Source: Paludibacteraceae bacterium
GTDB taxonomy: Bacteria > Bacteroidota > Bacteroidia > Bacteroidales > Paludibacteraceae
Direction: 5' to 3'
NCBI GenBank assembly: GCA_018433525.1
Contig: JAHDRA010000067.1
Coordinates: 1-53,751, forward strand
DNA: 53,751 bases
Of the stretch, positions 17,551-27,562 are shown one piece after another (within the stretch, counting starts at the first letter, position 1; the number at the start of each line of letters is the position of its first letter). The translations under genes were made by a program, and so were the position numbers. The notes under the pieces are model-generated. The model made no database searches. It saw nothing but the letters and a program-made list of their open reading frames with translations, and had not been told where the DNA came from.

Positions 17551-18276
17551 ATGCTCACGGAAAATGTTTTTTATATTCCTCAAACGATATCGACCAATGT
17601 GTTGTGCTGGAAAATGTTTAAAGAAAGAGATATTCCGGAAGGATTGGTTGTGGTTGCAGATTATCAGACAGCAGGGAAAGGACAGGCAGGAAATTCTTGG
17701 GAATCGGCTCGCGGAAAAAATCTGCTTTTCAGCATAGTACTGTACCCGCATCATATTCCTATTGAAGAGCAGTTTCTGATTTCGCAAGCGGTGAGTGTGG
17801 GAATAAAAAATGTCTTGGACACAGTTTCGGACGATATTACCATCAAATGGCCCAACGATATGTATTGGAAAGATAGCAAGCTGGCCGGAATACTGATCGA
17901 AACTTCCCTTTTTCGGGGGAAAATATCAAAAGCGGTAATAGGTGTAGGCTTGAATGTCAATCAGACCGAATTTTTCAGCGACGCACCCCATCCGATTTCT
18001 CTGAAACAAATTGCCGGCAAAAGTTTTAATCGGAAAAAGTTGCTGCATCGAATTGTTGCGTCAATTTTGGAGGTGTACGGGCAGTGGGAATCCGAAAAAA
18101 TCAGAAGTGTTTACGCACAATCCTTGTATCGCAAAGATGGCTATAATCTTTATCAGGCGGGGACAGAAATATTTCGGGCCAAAATCAGCCGCATTTATCC
18201 GGATGGCGCTTTGGAACTCGAAACCGAAAAAGGAACCTCAGCCAAATATTATTTTAAGGAAGTAAAATTTCTTTGA
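17551..18276 (+). CDS. birA: Biotin--[acetyl-CoA-carboxylase] ligase, no HTH domain
   Basis: Attaches biotin to the acetyl-CoA carboxylase carrier protein. The 241-residue protein has the biotinyl-AMP loop GKGQAGN (residues 42-48), KWPND (99-103) and KLAGILIE (110-117), and a C-terminal SH3-like domain. It lacks the N-terminal helix-turn-helix of E. coli BirA, so it should be a group I ligase without repressor activity. The ATG at 17551 is preferred to a TTG at 17542, which would leave no spacer after dacB. Confidence 0.92.
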   Translation: MLTENVFYIPQTISTNVLCWKMFKERDIPEGLVVVADYQTAGKGQAGNSWESARGKNLLFSIVLYPHHIPIEEQFLISQAVSVGIKNVLDTVSDDITIKWPNDMYWKDSKLAGILIETSLFRGKISKAVIGVGLNVNQTEFFSDAPHPISLKQIAGKSFNRKKLLHRIVASILEVYGQWESEKIRSVYAQSLYRKDGYNLYQAGTEIFRAKISRIYPDGALELETEKGTSAKYYFKEVKFL

Positions 18277-18598
18277 TTGCGTTTTTTCAAAATTGGACTT
18301 ACAGGTGTAAAAAAGTAAGCTGAGATTTTCAGAGAGTAACTTTCAGATAAATCATAGCCCAAACCGGTGCCACAGGGGCTCAAAATTTATGAAAAGTAGT
18401 GGGAATTTCCACTCGCCAGCTGGAGGGGAAAAAACAGATGGGAAAGCGATTTCGGAAATGGTAAAAAAATTGCTTTCTTGAAAAAAATTATCTTTTAGAA
18501 AGATATTCAGCGAAAGTTTCGCTCGAAAATTCACAAAAAATTGCTATCGGCTTGGACAGATTTTTATCTGAACTGCAACCGATAGCAATTTTTTACAT
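18277..18598. other. Intergenic region between convergent birA and GH30 genes
   Basis: About 320 bases without a supported gene. The only structure I see is a strong terminator hairpin at its right end (18535-18594). The middle part (18350-18440) is less AT-rich than the rest but has no convincing reading frame. Confidence 0.5.
18535..18594. terminator. Bidirectional terminator between birA and the PUL
   Basis: AAAAAATTGCTATCGG (18535-18550) and CCGATAGCAATTTTTT (18579-18594) are perfectly complementary over 16 bases, with A/T runs at both ends suiting termination in both directions. The loop contains a smaller nested AGAT/ATCT pairing. It marks the 3' end of the PUL, 5 bases from the last GH30 stop. 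Confidence 0.85.
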
Positions 18599-19972
18599 CT
18601 ACCACAGAAAAGATACTACTTCTCCGGGTTTAAAAGTATAAACAAAAGAACTGTTTCCACACTGAATACCTATGGTTTGCGGAGTTGTGCCATAATAAAC
18701 GGCCAGATAGGCAAAACTGTTATCAGGATTGCGAAAAGCCACGCCTTTTAAAATATCCTGATTTGAAACGAGTCGGACAGCTCCTGGTTGTACCACTTTC
18801 CCATAATGACCAATGGCATAAAATTCAGCATTTTTTTCGATTCTTCCATCCGAAGTAACGCGTACTACGCCCCAACAATTTTGGCAACCGAAATTTTTTG
18901 GTCCGTCGTTTTCGTCCAAAGCCAAATTCCAGAGGAGAACGTTTTTACTCCAGCAGTTCATGGCTCCGGCAAACAATTCTCCAACATACCAACGAACGTT
19001 TTGATCAAAATCGGGAGCCCAACCTCCACCCGATTGTTCGGTGAAATAAATATTTTTATCGGGATGTGCTTCATGAACTTTACAAAGCGCAGATATTTCG
19101 CCTTTATAAAGATGAAATCCTGAACCATCTACAAATTTCTTTGTATTGGGATCATTCAAAATACTTATCGGATAGTCCGGGTTGTCACAATTGTGATCGA
19201 AAAGAATGATTTTGGTTTTTATTCCTTTTTTCTGCATTTTGGGGCCCAGAAAATAACGGATGAAAATCTGTTGTTCCTTTGCCGTCATATCCATACAAGG
19301 ATAAGCTGCAGTTCCGTATTCCGGTTCGTTCTGCACCGTAAGCGCATGAATGGTTATCCCATGTTGTCGATAAGCCTCAATGTATTTGATCAAATATTCG
19401 GCATACACATCGTAGCAATCGGGACGCAATTTGCCGCCAACCATACTTCCGGAAGTTTTCATCCATCCGGGAGGGCTCCAGGGTGATGCCAAAATTTGCA
19501 AGTTTGGATTGATGGCCAAAATTTCCTTCAGCATGGGAATTACATCTTTTTCATCTTCCTGAATATTAAAATTACTTAACGAAAAATCTTCCGTTTCGCT
19601 GTAACTGAAAAGATTAAAGGCAAAGTCGGAAGCACCAATGCAAAGCCGCGTATAATTGATGCCGATGCCTGCAGGAGTAAAAAGCACCTTAAACAATGAA
19701 TCCCTTCTTTGGGCTGTCAGATGGTGATGGAAAACATAAGCTGAAGAATGGGTGAGGGCAGCTCCAACACCTTCAACCGATTGACAGGTTTGATCGGGAA
19801 AAATTTCAACCTTGTTTTTAATTTCTACAGGTTTAGAATTCAACTTCATGCTCTTTTTTACCAATAAAGCTTTGGTATCGGGCAGCGATGACCAAACAGT
19901 TACTTTCCCTGCCGAAATGCAATTGGTAACAATGGCAAAGGCCATTAAAAAAAATAAAGCTCTTATTTTCAT
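18599..19972 (-). CDS. Glycoside hydrolase family 30 (secreted)
   Basis: A 457-residue secreted enzyme with a signal peptide (about residues 1-21, no lipobox). The (beta/alpha)8 GH30 catalytic domain has the acid/base Glu216 in LTVQNEPEYG and the nucleophile Glu312 in YFTEQSGGG, with SPWSPPGWMKT and the C-terminal beta-sandwich segment. GH30 members in Bacteroidota PULs are often beta-1,6-glucanases (GH30_3); other subfamilies act on glucosylceramide or xylan. It is the last gene of the PUL and a paralogue of the next GH30, but is predicted to be periplasmic rather than surface-anchored. The subfamily is not resolved by reading alone. Confidence 0.87.
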   Translation of the reverse strand: MKIRALFFLMAFAIVTNCISAGKVTVWSSLPDTKALLVKKSMKLNSKPVEIKNKVEIFPDQTCQSVEGVGAALTHSSAYVFHHHLTAQRRDSLFKVLFTPAGIGINYTRLCIGASDFAFNLFSYSETEDFSLSNFNIQEDEKDVIPMLKEILAINPNLQILASPWSPPGWMKTSGSMVGGKLRPDCYDVYAEYLIKYIEAYRQHGITIHALTVQNEPEYGTAAYPCMDMTAKEQQIFIRYFLGPKMQKKGIKTKIILFDHNCDNPDYPISILNDPNTKKFVDGSGFHLYKGEISALCKVHEAHPDKNIYFTEQSGGGWAPDFDQNVRWYVGELFAGAMNCWSKNVLLWNLALDENDGPKNFGCQNCWGVVRVTSDGRIEKNAEFYAIGHYGKVVQPGAVRLVSNQDILKGVAFRNPDNSFAYLAVYYGTTPQTIGIQCGNSSFVYTFKPGEVVSFLW

Positions 19973-20017
19973 GGATAAACTTTTTATTTAACAAAAAAAA
20001 TAATTTCTCGATAAAAA

Positions 20018-21466
20018 TCAGAATTTGAATGATACAACCGATTCATCTACTTGCTGATAGTAAAATTTTCGGGTTCCACAGCGAACATTATATTTCCGAG
20101 ATGACCCGCTTCTGTTCAAAATGACCACCACTTTGCTGCCATCGGCATTCATAAAGGAAGATATGGTCATGCCGGAAGGTAAATTGTAACAGGAATTGTT
20201 TACACGTACAGCTCCCAAACGTACCACTTTAGCAAAATGTCCCAGCAAATAATACTCCTCGTTGCGAATGTAAGTCTCATTTTCGTTGATAGTTACCACA
20301 CCTCTGCAATCCTGACAGCCACCCCAAGTTGTGGTAGTTGGTCCATGTTGAGGATTTAAAGCGAGATTCCACATAAGAAAATTTTTAGAGCCACGATTGA
20401 CCGTAGCCATAATGAAATCTTTCATGTAATAAAACATGTTTCCCATGCGGGTATCCGTATTCCATCCTCCACCCGAGATTTCGGTAAAATAAGTTTCCTT
20501 ATCGGGGTAAAGTGCAGTTACCTGATCGATGGCCGAAGCATTTCCTCCGTATCCATGCCAGCCGGTACCATTTACATATTGTCGGGTAACCGGATCATTT
20601 AGAATATTGATAGGGTAATAGGACATATCGAAATTATGATCCCAAATCACAATTTTCGTTTGAATGCCGTTGGCAATAAACTTAGGGCCTAAATAATCGC
20701 GAATAATTTTGTTTTGTTCCTGCCAAAGCATTTTCATGGTCGGATATCCTCCTGTTTCATGCATAGGCTCGTTTTGAATGGTCAGCGCATCAATATGAAT
20801 GCCTTCCTGTTCAAAAACCTGAACATAACGAACAAAATATTCTGCAAAGTCATTGTAAACTTCTTCACCTTTCAAACTTCCGCCATACATGCTGTTATTA
20901 CTTTTCATCCATGCCGGCGCACTCCAGGGACTGGCCAGAATTTTCATCGATGGATTAATTTCAAGAATTTCTTTCAATACCGGCAAAAGTTCATTTCGGT
21001 CTATTTCGGGAATATCGAATTTATTAATATCGGGACTGTCGCAATAACTGTATGTCCCTATAGAAAAATCGGAAGAACCAATTGTTATTCGCAAATAATT
21101 GATACCGATTCCTTTTTCAGGGTCGAACAGATCGTCCAAAAGTTTTTTCCTGTTTTGGGCACTCATTTGATGGATTAAATGTGCTGAAGACCCGGTCAAC
21201 GCAGCACCAAAACCATCAATATATTGATAAGTTGTTGTGGTGTCGATGACAATGGTAAAATCGGCAAAATCTCTGGAAAAATTAATCGGTGCCATTTTTT
21301 TTAACAGACAAGATTCATTGCCGGTGGTCAACCATACACTTACATCCCCTACCGAATCCTGAGGTGTAGGAGTAGGAACCGGTTCATCTCCCGAATGCTT
21401 ACATCCCGTAAAAAAAATAAAAGCCCAAAGAAGAAATAAAAATACGAATATGCTTTTTTTGTTCAT
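20018..21466 (-). CDS. Glycoside hydrolase family 30 lipoprotein
   Basis: A 482-residue lipoprotein (signal peptide with lipobox FTGC, Cys22, followed by a Pro/Thr spacer PVPTPTPQD), consistent with surface display. The GH30 domain carries the acid/base Glu233 (LTIQNEPMHE) and nucleophile Glu329 (YFTEISGGGW), both intact, and SPWSAPAWMKSNNSMYGGSL. In the PUL model it is the endo-acting enzyme that cuts polysaccharide at the cell surface before SusC import, while its paralogue acts in the periplasm. An intrinsic terminator sits 4-50 bases upstream of its start, so its expression may depend on read-through. Confidence 0.88.
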   Translation of the reverse strand: MNKKSIFVFLFLLWAFIFFTGCKHSGDEPVPTPTPQDSVGDVSVWLTTGNESCLLKKMAPINFSRDFADFTIVIDTTTTYQYIDGFGAALTGSSAHLIHQMSAQNRKKLLDDLFDPEKGIGINYLRITIGSSDFSIGTYSYCDSPDINKFDIPEIDRNELLPVLKEILEINPSMKILASPWSAPAWMKSNNSMYGGSLKGEEVYNDFAEYFVRYVQVFEQEGIHIDALTIQNEPMHETGGYPTMKMLWQEQNKIIRDYLGPKFIANGIQTKIVIWDHNFDMSYYPINILNDPVTRQYVNGTGWHGYGGNASAIDQVTALYPDKETYFTEISGGGWNTDTRMGNMFYYMKDFIMATVNRGSKNFLMWNLALNPQHGPTTTTWGGCQDCRGVVTINENETYIRNEEYYLLGHFAKVVRLGAVRVNNSCYNLPSGMTISSFMNADGSKVVVILNRSGSSRKYNVRCGTRKFYYQQVDESVVSFKF

Positions 21467-21469
21467 CTC

Positions 21470-21515
21470 AAAAAAAAATTATCCATCCCGCAAAAAAGTT
21501 GTTTACGGGATGGAT
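21470..21515 (-). terminator. Internal terminator in the PUL, upstream of the GH30 pair
   Basis: A perfect 10-base stem, ATCCATCCCG (21481-21490) with CGGGATGGAT (21506-21515) and a 15-base loop. In the minus-strand direction it is followed at once by a run of nine T residues (complement of 21470-21478). This is a typical intrinsic terminator placed between the SusE-like gene and the GH30 lipoprotein start (21466). Confidence 0.75.
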
Positions 21516-21523
21516 GTAAATAA

Positions 21524-22951
21524 TTAATCACTTATTTTTTGAAAGTTAGCCGTCTTATTGTTCACATCAATGGTAAGTCGATAAATCCCGGGTTTATCCT
21601 TAAACGCATCGGTTCCGGCAAAATTACCTTGATCGCTCTCAGTCGGAGCAAAGAGCAACCCATTGACATTTAAAGTATAGGTGCGGGCATCTTCCTCTCC
21701 GCCCCACATTCTTTGATGGAAGAATTTGACACTGAACTTCAATCTCCAGGGTTCTGCTGCAGTATCGTCAATTTGATGAAGTGCATAGAATGTTGCCTGA
21801 TAAACGCCATCGGAAACTTTTCTGCAGAACTGATATTCGAGCGGCGTGTTCCAATTCCATGACGATGTTTTAACATGAGGTGTGCGTGCCGGCCCAAAAC
21901 CTACCCCACAAAGCCACATGGCATCCGGATATACGGCATCGGGCTGTTCAACAAATACAAAATTGAGTCTGGGCAAATAATAAACCGTATAAATGCCGGT
22001 TTCGCCCAGGAATTTTGCCGTATTCGAGCCTGTAACCTCAAAGAAATCCGGAGCCAGATTATTGGCAAGATTTGTCGTTTGAATACCGCTGATGGTCATT
22101 TCGGTGCCTTTCCCAAGATACATTTTTTTCGTTTTCCAGTCTTCTTTAGTAGTAACATTCAGGTAATCTGTCGACGAAAGCGAAACAGTTCCGAAAGTAC
22201 TGATATCCATTGCTGTAGCCGGTTGCAGCTTGTCGCCTTCTCCTTTAACAGTAAAGTTGAACAGATCAACCGTAATTTTCTTGTAACCTATCAAAGTTGC
22301 ATCAGACAGAGTAATGGGACTTCCATTAATATCGATCAATCCAATTCCATCTCCTACCTTGCCGAATACCAAACCTGTCCAATCGATGCTTATTCCAAAT
22401 TTCAATTTGGTAGCCAGTCGGAAAGAAACAGTATTTTCCAGACTTAAATTGTCAGCCGTATAAATATAATTTTGAGCATCGGTCAATTTCATTTTGACAG
22501 GCGATTTAAGTGGAACAACCAAATAAAGATCCGTAATAGTAGGGCGTTTGGCTATGGTATTTACGTAAATGCTATCCGTTTTGGTTCCTTCCACATTAAT
22601 GGAAGTCAAATGAATTTCCACTTCTGCATTATCGGGCATACGCGCCACAAAAGGAATTCCGTAACGTTGTTGATAGGTTGCCTGATTCCCTTTTGTTCTG
22701 ATCGTTTCGGAAGCAATGAGTTCGTCGTTTACAACCACTTTTATTTCGAGCGTAGATAATGGAGTCAGAGGATCGGAAACGCCTACATATAACGTGATGG
22801 AATCGCCATAAACAATATTGGTTTCCGGTACGCTAATGCTGTCAAAAACGGGTTTGGAGGCAGGATAATGCACTCTCAGTTCTTCTTGCTGGCAAGATGT
22901 TGCGAATAACCCCAGCAGTCCGAATATTGTTAGTTTGATTATATTTTTCAT
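21524..22951 (-). CDS. SusE/SusF-like surface glycan-binding lipoprotein
   Basis: A 475-residue lipoprotein (lipobox FATSC, Cys20), encoded directly after susD, where surface glycan-binding proteins normally lie. The N-terminal part has Ig-like beta domains (SVPETNIVYGDSITLYVGVSDP...). The C-terminal part looks like tandem SusE/F-type carbohydrate-binding domains (YYLPRLNFVFVEQPDAVYPDAMWLCGVGFG, GIYRLTIDVNNKTANFQKI). It has no catalytic motif. It should help hold the polysaccharide at the surface for the GH30 lipoprotein and SusCD. Sequence is poorly conserved in this group, so the call leans on gene order and architecture. Confidence 0.77.
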   Translation of the reverse strand: MKNIIKLTIFGLLGLFATSCQQEELRVHYPASKPVFDSISVPETNIVYGDSITLYVGVSDPLTPLSTLEIKVVVNDELIASETIRTKGNQATYQQRYGIPFVARMPDNAEVEIHLTSINVEGTKTDSIYVNTIAKRPTITDLYLVVPLKSPVKMKLTDAQNYIYTADNLSLENTVSFRLATKLKFGISIDWTGLVFGKVGDGIGLIDINGSPITLSDATLIGYKKITVDLFNFTVKGEGDKLQPATAMDISTFGTVSLSSTDYLNVTTKEDWKTKKMYLGKGTEMTISGIQTTNLANNLAPDFFEVTGSNTAKFLGETGIYTVYYLPRLNFVFVEQPDAVYPDAMWLCGVGFGPARTPHVKTSSWNWNTPLEYQFCRKVSDGVYQATFYALHQIDDTAAEPWRLKFSVKFFHQRMWGGEEDARTYTLNVNGLLFAPTESDQGNFAGTDAFKDKPGIYRLTIDVNNKTANFQKISD

Positions 22952-22970
22952 TTGAATAGAATTTTAATTA

Positions 22971-24521
22971 TTAATAACCCGGATTTTGTACCAAATTTGG
23001 ATTCTGATCTATAATATCCTGAGGAATAGGGAGTTTATATGAGTATTTATCGTAAGGATAACGGAGCGCAGGGCGACCTGAATCTCTTGAAGGAAGCGTA
23101 TTCAAAACTTCTTCCACTTTCTCCAATCTTACCAAGTCAAACCAGCGTTGTCCTTCGAAAGCCAATTCAAGACGACGTTCATTCAGATAAGCACTCAACA
23201 ACGCATTTTTGTCATTTGTTACAGAAGCAGGCAAGGGAGCAAGCCCTGCGCGGTTTCGAATTTTATCATTTATAATTGAAGCGGCACCACTCAAGTCTCC
23301 GGTTTGAATTAACGCTTCAGCTTTCAATAACAGAATATCGGCATAACGAATTTTAATAATGCTGTTATAGGCCGAACGGGTTTTGTACATAAATGGATAA
23401 TTGTTGGAAGGATAATAAATATTCCAACTGCAAGAATACCAAACCACACTTTCGTTATAACGTTTTATGTCGCCGGCAGCCTGAAAAGCATTGATCAAAT
23501 CGCGAGAAGGAGTTATCCATTTAGCCCAATCGAACCAGAAATTCCAGTTGTCAAGCGAACGGCCAAACATCCATGTTACCCAATTCCCTGATCCAACAGG
23601 ATACTGGATTTCAAGAATGGCTTCCGATGTGTTTCTTTTTTTTGCATCAATGGCAAAATTGTTTTCGCCCGGAGGTGCAGAAGGATTTTGAAGTTGCACA
23701 CCCCACAAATCGCTGAAGTCGGAAACCAATTCAAAACCATCGGCTGCAACAGAATCGGCATAAGCGATAACTTTATTGTAATCACGCAATGGTTTCTCGG
23801 CATACACTTTTGCCAAAAGAGCTCTTGCCACCGATTTGGTAAGTAGGGTTTTATTGCTCGGATCATTGTTGGGTGCATATCGTACTGCTTCCAACAAATC
23901 TTCTTCTATCTGTCTATAAACATCAATTTCTTCACTTTGCTGAGGAAAATACGCAGGATAAACTTCTTCGATATTATCGGCCGTTATGTCTTTTCCTACA
24001 GTAGTTATAAGAGGCACTCTACCCCAAATTCTGACCATATCGAAGTAAACCAGTGAGCGAAAAATAAGTCCTTCGGCACGAATTTGTTTAGCTTCTGCTT
24101 CCGTCAAGGAAGGATCTTTCAACTCGTCAATGCCTTGAATAAGTCGATTGGCTTGGGCAATATTATCCATGTGTCCATTCCAATCACGTTTAAGATTTGG
24201 ATTAGATCCTTCAATAGAATTTATTTCAAAAGGTGTTGTTTCCGCATTTGGGGATCCGGCGTAAGCATTATCGGAATGAGATTCTGCCAACAACAACATA
24301 TCAAGATACCAATGTTCCTGACCGTCTTTCAGTCGCTGATAAAGTACCTGTCGTTGATTCAGAACGGCAGCCTTATCTTTTAAAATCACTTGACTGGCTG
24401 CAGATGTGGTATCAATTCCTTCAGTAATATCCGAATAGGTATCAATGGGGTTATAATCGAGCGAGCATGATGCTGCAACAAATACCACAGCGGAAATCAG
24501 TATATATTTTATTATTTTCAT
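22971..24521 (-). CDS. susD: SusD-like starch-binding lipoprotein
   Basis: A 516-residue SusD/RagB-family lipoprotein that caps the SusC transporter and binds glycan. The ATG at 24521 is used because it starts the signal peptide (MKIIKYILISAVVFVAASC, Cys19); the frame runs open 36 codons further but into susC. Family features are LDYNPIDTYSD after the lipid Cys, AEGLIFRSLVYFDMVRIWGRVPL, the TPR-like helices, and the C-terminal NERRLELAFEGQRWFDLVRLEK followed by PIPQDIIDQNPNLVQNPGY. It lies 13 bases after susC. The symbol denotes family, not starch specificity. Confidence 0.93.
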   Translation of the reverse strand: MKIIKYILISAVVFVAASCSLDYNPIDTYSDITEGIDTTSAASQVILKDKAAVLNQRQVLYQRLKDGQEHWYLDMLLLAESHSDNAYAGSPNAETTPFEINSIEGSNPNLKRDWNGHMDNIAQANRLIQGIDELKDPSLTEAEAKQIRAEGLIFRSLVYFDMVRIWGRVPLITTVGKDITADNIEEVYPAYFPQQSEEIDVYRQIEEDLLEAVRYAPNNDPSNKTLLTKSVARALLAKVYAEKPLRDYNKVIAYADSVAADGFELVSDFSDLWGVQLQNPSAPPGENNFAIDAKKRNTSEAILEIQYPVGSGNWVTWMFGRSLDNWNFWFDWAKWITPSRDLINAFQAAGDIKRYNESVVWYSCSWNIYYPSNNYPFMYKTRSAYNSIIKIRYADILLLKAEALIQTGDLSGAASIINDKIRNRAGLAPLPASVTNDKNALLSAYLNERRLELAFEGQRWFDLVRLEKVEEVLNTLPSRDSGRPALRYPYDKYSYKLPIPQDIIDQNPNLVQNPGY

Positions 24522-24534
24522 AGTAATAAATTTT

Positions 24535-27500
24535 TTAGAATTCAATATTAAAACCAAAAACAAAGGATTTTGCTTGAGGATATGTTCCCCAGTCAATTCC
24601 CTGAACAGCGTTTGAATTACCCCACTCATTGACTTCAGGATCCATACCTAAATATTTTGTAAAAGTCAATAAATTGGAAGCAGTTATATAAGGTTGTAAC
24701 CGAGAGATTCCCGATTTTTTCAAAAATGGAGCCGTTACATTATAGGATAATGTCAAATCTTTCAATCTTAAATAACTTCCATCTTCTACAAAATAGGACG
24801 AAGGTTGAAGATTGAAGTTGGCTTTGGGAATGGTGGTTATCATACCCGGACGTCTCCATCGATCCAGAACACGCGTCGATTGGTTCTTCAAATCGTACAT
24901 TCCTTCCGTTTCTATTCTTGAAGCATTGAAAATATCGTTTCCATAAGTTCCTTGCAAGAAAATACTAAGACTGAAACCTTTCCATGTGAATGTATTGGTA
25001 AATCCATAAATAAAATCAGGATTGGGATCTCCAATAAAAGTTCGGTCAGACGCAGTTATTTTATTGTCTCCATTGATATCTCTATAGATAAGTTCCCCCG
25101 TTTCTGAATCTACCCCATCGCTAATGTAGCCGTAGAAACCGCCAAGAGAACGTCCTTCCTGATTGCGTACAATCTGAATCCCATGAAAAGCATCGGAAGT
25201 AGCAGCGTCATAATAAATCTTTGTTAAATCAAGCTTTACCAGTTTATTCCGATTGAGCGAAAATTCCAAATCTGAAGTCCACTTGAAATTTTTATTCGTG
25301 ATATTGATTGAGTTTACGGAAAGTTCAAAACCTGTATTGCGCATTAATCCGCCATTACGCTGAATACTTGTTACATTAGCCCCCGAAGGCAAAGTAATGT
25401 TGAGCAACATATCGGTGGTCTTTTTGTAATAATAATCCATAATAATATTCAACCTGCTCTTAAATGCCGTAAAATCAATACCCACATTTGACTGAGTTGT
25501 AGTTTCCCAAGTCAAGTCTGTAGTCCGCAAATTGCTGGCAGTAATGATTGGTAAAATATTTTCCTGACCGGTTATCCACCATTGTTGACGGGTAACGGAA
25601 TATCTCTGCAAATAGGCATAATCGCCGAGCCCGAGTTGATTACCCGTTTGTCCCCAACCACCACGTATTTTGAGGTCGTCGAGCCAATTGAGCCCCTGCA
25701 TAAATTCTTCGGACGATATACGCCATGCAGCCGAAAAAGAAGGAAAATATCCCCATCGATGATCGGGATGTAAACGAGAAGAACCATCAGCCCTGAAATT
25801 GGCAGTAATTAAATACTTACTGTTGTAATTGTACGAAACACGTCCAAAGTAAGACATAATTCCCCATGTAGAGCCCCCGGTTCCCGTATTATTCCACGAT
25901 ATTTTGTTGGCAACATTAAGCGTTTTTATTTTGTTGTTTCTATAATGAGAACCGTTTATCCAACTATTGGTGTACTTTGAATCAGTCCAAGACGAACCCA
26001 TCATCAATTCAATATTATTCTTATCAAACGATTTCTGGTAATTAAAAATATTATCCCAAGTCAGAACCGTATTCATATTTCTATTGTCCCATGCGCTTCC
26101 ATATTCGTCAATACCTGTAACGTGTATCACAGGACTAAAACCCGTTTGTAACCCATGCCTTCTGTCGAGCGTAAAAGTTGACTTGAAATTCATTCCTTTC
26201 ATAAAAGTTATCATGGCATTACCTGAAGCTATTAATCGGTTTTCACGCGTAATATCGTCTTTCCCGTTTTCCATTGCTTCTACGGGATTGGTAATGTTCT
26301 GACCATAAAAACTACGATTATAATATCCTGTTTCAGGATTGATAACCGGTAAACTTGTTGGAAGATTAATTAAAGCCAACACTACTCCGCCTCGATTTGA
26401 ACCTGCACCGGTAGTTATGCCATTGTTGGAATTATCTGAATACGATATATTGGAACCAATACTCAGCCATTTTCTTATCTCATTGGTCATATTTGCTCTG
26501 AAAGAGTAACGCTTAAAAAAAGATGCAGGGAAAATACCTTTCTCATCAAGGTAGCCGGCAGAAAGAAAATAACTCGTTTTTTCAGTACTATTTGAGAAAG
26601 AAAGCTGATAACTTTGTTGCAACCCGGTGCGGTAAACTTCATCATACCAATTGGTTATATCAACGGAACTCATTTGAGAAGACGAACCCGGGCGAACCTC
26701 TTCCATTAAATCCTTATAATCAGCGGCATTAAGAGATTCTATCTTATTAGTAACATTTTTGGCTGTCAATTGGGCATTAAACGCAATTTTCGACTCACCC
26801 GACTTGCCTTGTTTTGTAGTAATAATAACAACTCCATTTGCTGCACGAGAGCCATAAATAGCTGCCGAAGAAGCGTCTTTAAGTATATTGATATTCTCGA
26901 TATCATTGGGTGAAAGGAAATTAATATTATCAACCGGCACTCCATCTACAACGTATAATGGGTCACTATTCCCATTAAAAGAAGTCGTTCCACGTACTCT
27001 TATCACCGTTTCTCCTCCCGGTGCTCCATTAGGTTGAATTACCTGAACCCCTGCAGCTTTTCCCTGAATTGCCTGACCTGCCGAAACGATGGGTCGAACA
27101 TTAAAATCTTCAGCAGAAACGGTAGATACTGCGGTAGTTAAATCTTTTTTCTTTTGCGTTCCATATCCCACTACTACAACTTCAGAAAGAATTTTAATGT
27201 CTTCTTTCAGCACTACATTGATGTTTTTTGAATTTCCCACTTTAATTTCCTGCGGAACCATTCCAATATAGCTAACTACCAGCACATCATTGCTGGATGC
27301 CTCGATGGTGAACTTCCCTTCGTAATTGGTAACGGTTCCCGTAGTAGTCCCCTTGATCAAAACAGTTGCACCAATAACGGGCTCGTTATTGCTGTCGACA
27401 ACAACTCCTGTAATCGTTGTTTTTTGCGCCGACAATGCCAGCGGCATAACAATAATCACCAGTAAGGGCAACCATCTTTTTAAAAATCGCGTAACATACC

Positions 27501-27543
27501 GAGACACGATTTTTTTTCCGGAATTTTTCTTTACATTTTCCAT
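24535..27543 (-). CDS. susC: SusC-like TonB-dependent transporter
   Basis: A 1002-residue SusC/RagA-family importer. It has a positively charged leader and signal peptide to about residue 39, then a carboxypeptidase-D-like regulatory domain (TITGVVVDSNNEPVIGATVLIKG), a TonB-box-like segment with SEVVVVGYGTQKKKDLT, a plug domain (VIRVRGTTSFNGNSDPLYVVDGVPVDN, DASSAAIYGSRAANGVVIITTK) and a 22-stranded barrel with aromatic C-terminus (FGFNIEF). There is no N-terminal STN domain, so it does not look like an ECF-sigma/anti-sigma-signalling type. That agrees with the absence of sigma and anti-sigma genes nearby and leaves the Nudix regulator as the nearest candidate controller. Confidence 0.95.
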   Translation of the reverse strand: MENVKKNSGKKIVSRYVTRFLKRWLPLLVIIVMPLALSAQKTTITGVVVDSNNEPVIGATVLIKGTTTGTVTNYEGKFTIEASSNDVLVVSYIGMVPQEIKVGNSKNINVVLKEDIKILSEVVVVGYGTQKKKDLTTAVSTVSAEDFNVRPIVSAGQAIQGKAAGVQVIQPNGAPGGETVIRVRGTTSFNGNSDPLYVVDGVPVDNINFLSPNDIENINILKDASSAAIYGSRAANGVVIITTKQGKSGESKIAFNAQLTAKNVTNKIESLNAADYKDLMEEVRPGSSSQMSSVDITNWYDEVYRTGLQQSYQLSFSNSTEKTSYFLSAGYLDEKGIFPASFFKRYSFRANMTNEIRKWLSIGSNISYSDNSNNGITTGAGSNRGGVVLALINLPTSLPVINPETGYYNRSFYGQNITNPVEAMENGKDDITRENRLIASGNAMITFMKGMNFKSTFTLDRRHGLQTGFSPVIHVTGIDEYGSAWDNRNMNTVLTWDNIFNYQKSFDKNNIELMMGSSWTDSKYTNSWINGSHYRNNKIKTLNVANKISWNNTGTGGSTWGIMSYFGRVSYNYNSKYLITANFRADGSSRLHPDHRWGYFPSFSAAWRISSEEFMQGLNWLDDLKIRGGWGQTGNQLGLGDYAYLQRYSVTRQQWWITGQENILPIITASNLRTTDLTWETTTQSNVGIDFTAFKSRLNIIMDYYYKKTTDMLLNITLPSGANVTSIQRNGGLMRNTGFELSVNSINITNKNFKWTSDLEFSLNRNKLVKLDLTKIYYDAATSDAFHGIQIVRNQEGRSLGGFYGYISDGVDSETGELIYRDINGDNKITASDRTFIGDPNPDFIYGFTNTFTWKGFSLSIFLQGTYGNDIFNASRIETEGMYDLKNQSTRVLDRWRRPGMITTIPKANFNLQPSSYFVEDGSYLRLKDLTLSYNVTAPFLKKSGISRLQPYITASNLLTFTKYLGMDPEVNEWGNSNAVQGIDWGTYPQAKSFVFGFNIEF

Positions 27544-27562
27544 TGATTGATAAATTAGTTGG

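Noticed and set aside
21875..22447. 190-codon open frame on the + strand inside the SusE-like gene
   Set aside because: Shadow of the minus-strand lipoprotein gene; no promoter, no recognisable domain.
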